Notes under the pieces: generated by a model | Seen by the model: the letters and a program-made list of their open reading frames with translations, nothing else | Told to the model about the DNA's origin: nothing | Databases searched by the model: none | Position numbers and translations under genes: made by a program | Shown here: positions 13,446 to 13,704 of the stretch, piece after piece | Layout: each line of letters opens with the position of its first letter | Position numbering within the stretch: position 1 is the first letter of the stretch | Origin: UBA2272 sp034368805 | GTDB taxonomy: Bacteria > Actinomycetota > Coriobacteriia > Anaerosomatales > Anaerosomataceae | NCBI GenBank assembly: GCA_034368805.1 | Contig: JAXMLJ010000098.1 | Coordinates: forward strand, 1 to 13,704 | Direction of reading: 5' to 3' | Length of the DNA stretch: 13,704 nucleotides

Positions 13446-13704
13446 ATGAGCGACAACCAGTCCCGGTTCTGCGGCGCGTGTGGTTCCGCCCTGATGCCTG
13501 GCGATACGTTCTGCACCTCGTGCGGGGCGCGCGCCACGGCAGAGCCTCCCGCTCCTCCAAAGTCATACACTCCCGAGCCGATCCCGGCGCCCGCGCCCCC
13601 GGCGGCCCGCCGATACCTCCCGCCCCGCCGGCCGCCTACGCGCCTGCGGCCGTGGCCGCGCCAGCCTCGGCGCCCATGACCGCCCCGTCCCCCGCGCCGA
13701 CGCC
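13446..13704 (+). CDS. zinc-ribbon protein with Pro/Ala-rich linker, apparently frameshifted, cut by window edge
   Basis: It starts at ATG 13446 after AAGGAG with a seven-base spacer. Residues 7-28 form a zinc ribbon with C9, C12, C23 and C26 (FCGACG...FCTSCG), as in zinc_ribbon_2-type proteins that usually continue into a proline-rich linker and a membrane or other domain. The starting frame becomes an unusual Arg/Pro-rich string after about residue 54 and stops at 13677-13679 (77 residues). The -1 frame from the C5 run at 13596-13600 instead reads GGPPIPPAPPAAYAPAAVAA and stays open to the window end, a normal linker composition. One missing C in that run would restore a single gene that continues past the edge. 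Divergent from the regulator gene. Function unknown. Confidence 0.68.

Noticed and set aside
1..13704. CRISPR arrays, tRNA genes, insertion sequences, prophage or defence genes
   Set aside because: No regularly spaced repeats, no tRNA-like cloverleaf, no transposase or nuclease domain was found on reading either strand.

Overview
The window is GC-rich, gene-dense bacterial chromosome, almost entirely transcribed leftward (minus strand), with tight ATGA start/stop overlaps. A four-subunit pyruvate:ferredoxin oxidoreductase, a multihaem c-type cytochrome and the overall base composition suggest an anaerobic, high-GC bacterium. An actinobacterium of the Coriobacteriia type is my best guess, but that is inference, not proof. 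There are no signs of mobile DNA: no insertion sequence, integrase, tRNA, CRISPR array or att-like repeat was seen.

Layout from left to right. (1) 37-3061, minus: the por operon in the order porC-porD-porA-porB (gamma, delta, alpha, beta), which oxidises pyruvate or a related 2-oxoacid to the acyl-CoA and reduces ferredoxin. (2) 3245-6097, minus: the conserved block SRP RNA (ffs) - dnaX - ybaB/ebfC - recR, the same order as around scr-dnaX in Bacillus subtilis. (3) 6136-6504, minus: a stand-alone CheY/DivK-like receiver protein. (4) 6638-7414, the only complete plus-strand gene: a membrane-anchored alpha/beta hydrolase. (5) 7460-9578, minus: a secreted seven-haem cytochrome c, an amidohydrolase-2 family enzyme, and a 44-residue membrane microprotein whose end overlaps the start of the amidohydrolase. 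(6) 9650-13282, minus: a four-gene operon of a GbsR/MarR-like regulator, an ABC ATPase and two ABC-2 type permeases, each junction being a 4-base ATGA overlap. (7) 13446 to the right edge, plus: a zinc-ribbon protein with a Pro/Ala-rich linker that appears frameshifted and runs out of the window.

Most of the window is ordinary housekeeping or metabolic content. The parts most worth a second look are the palindrome-rich control region between the GbsR-like regulator and the zinc-ribbon gene, the apparent frameshift in that zinc-ribbon gene, the microprotein/amidohydrolase/heptahaem cytochrome cluster, and small departures from consensus in the SRP RNA apical loop, the DnaX zinc site and the ABC Q-loop. 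I do not see a convincing wholly new system. No intergenic stretch exceeds 300 bases.
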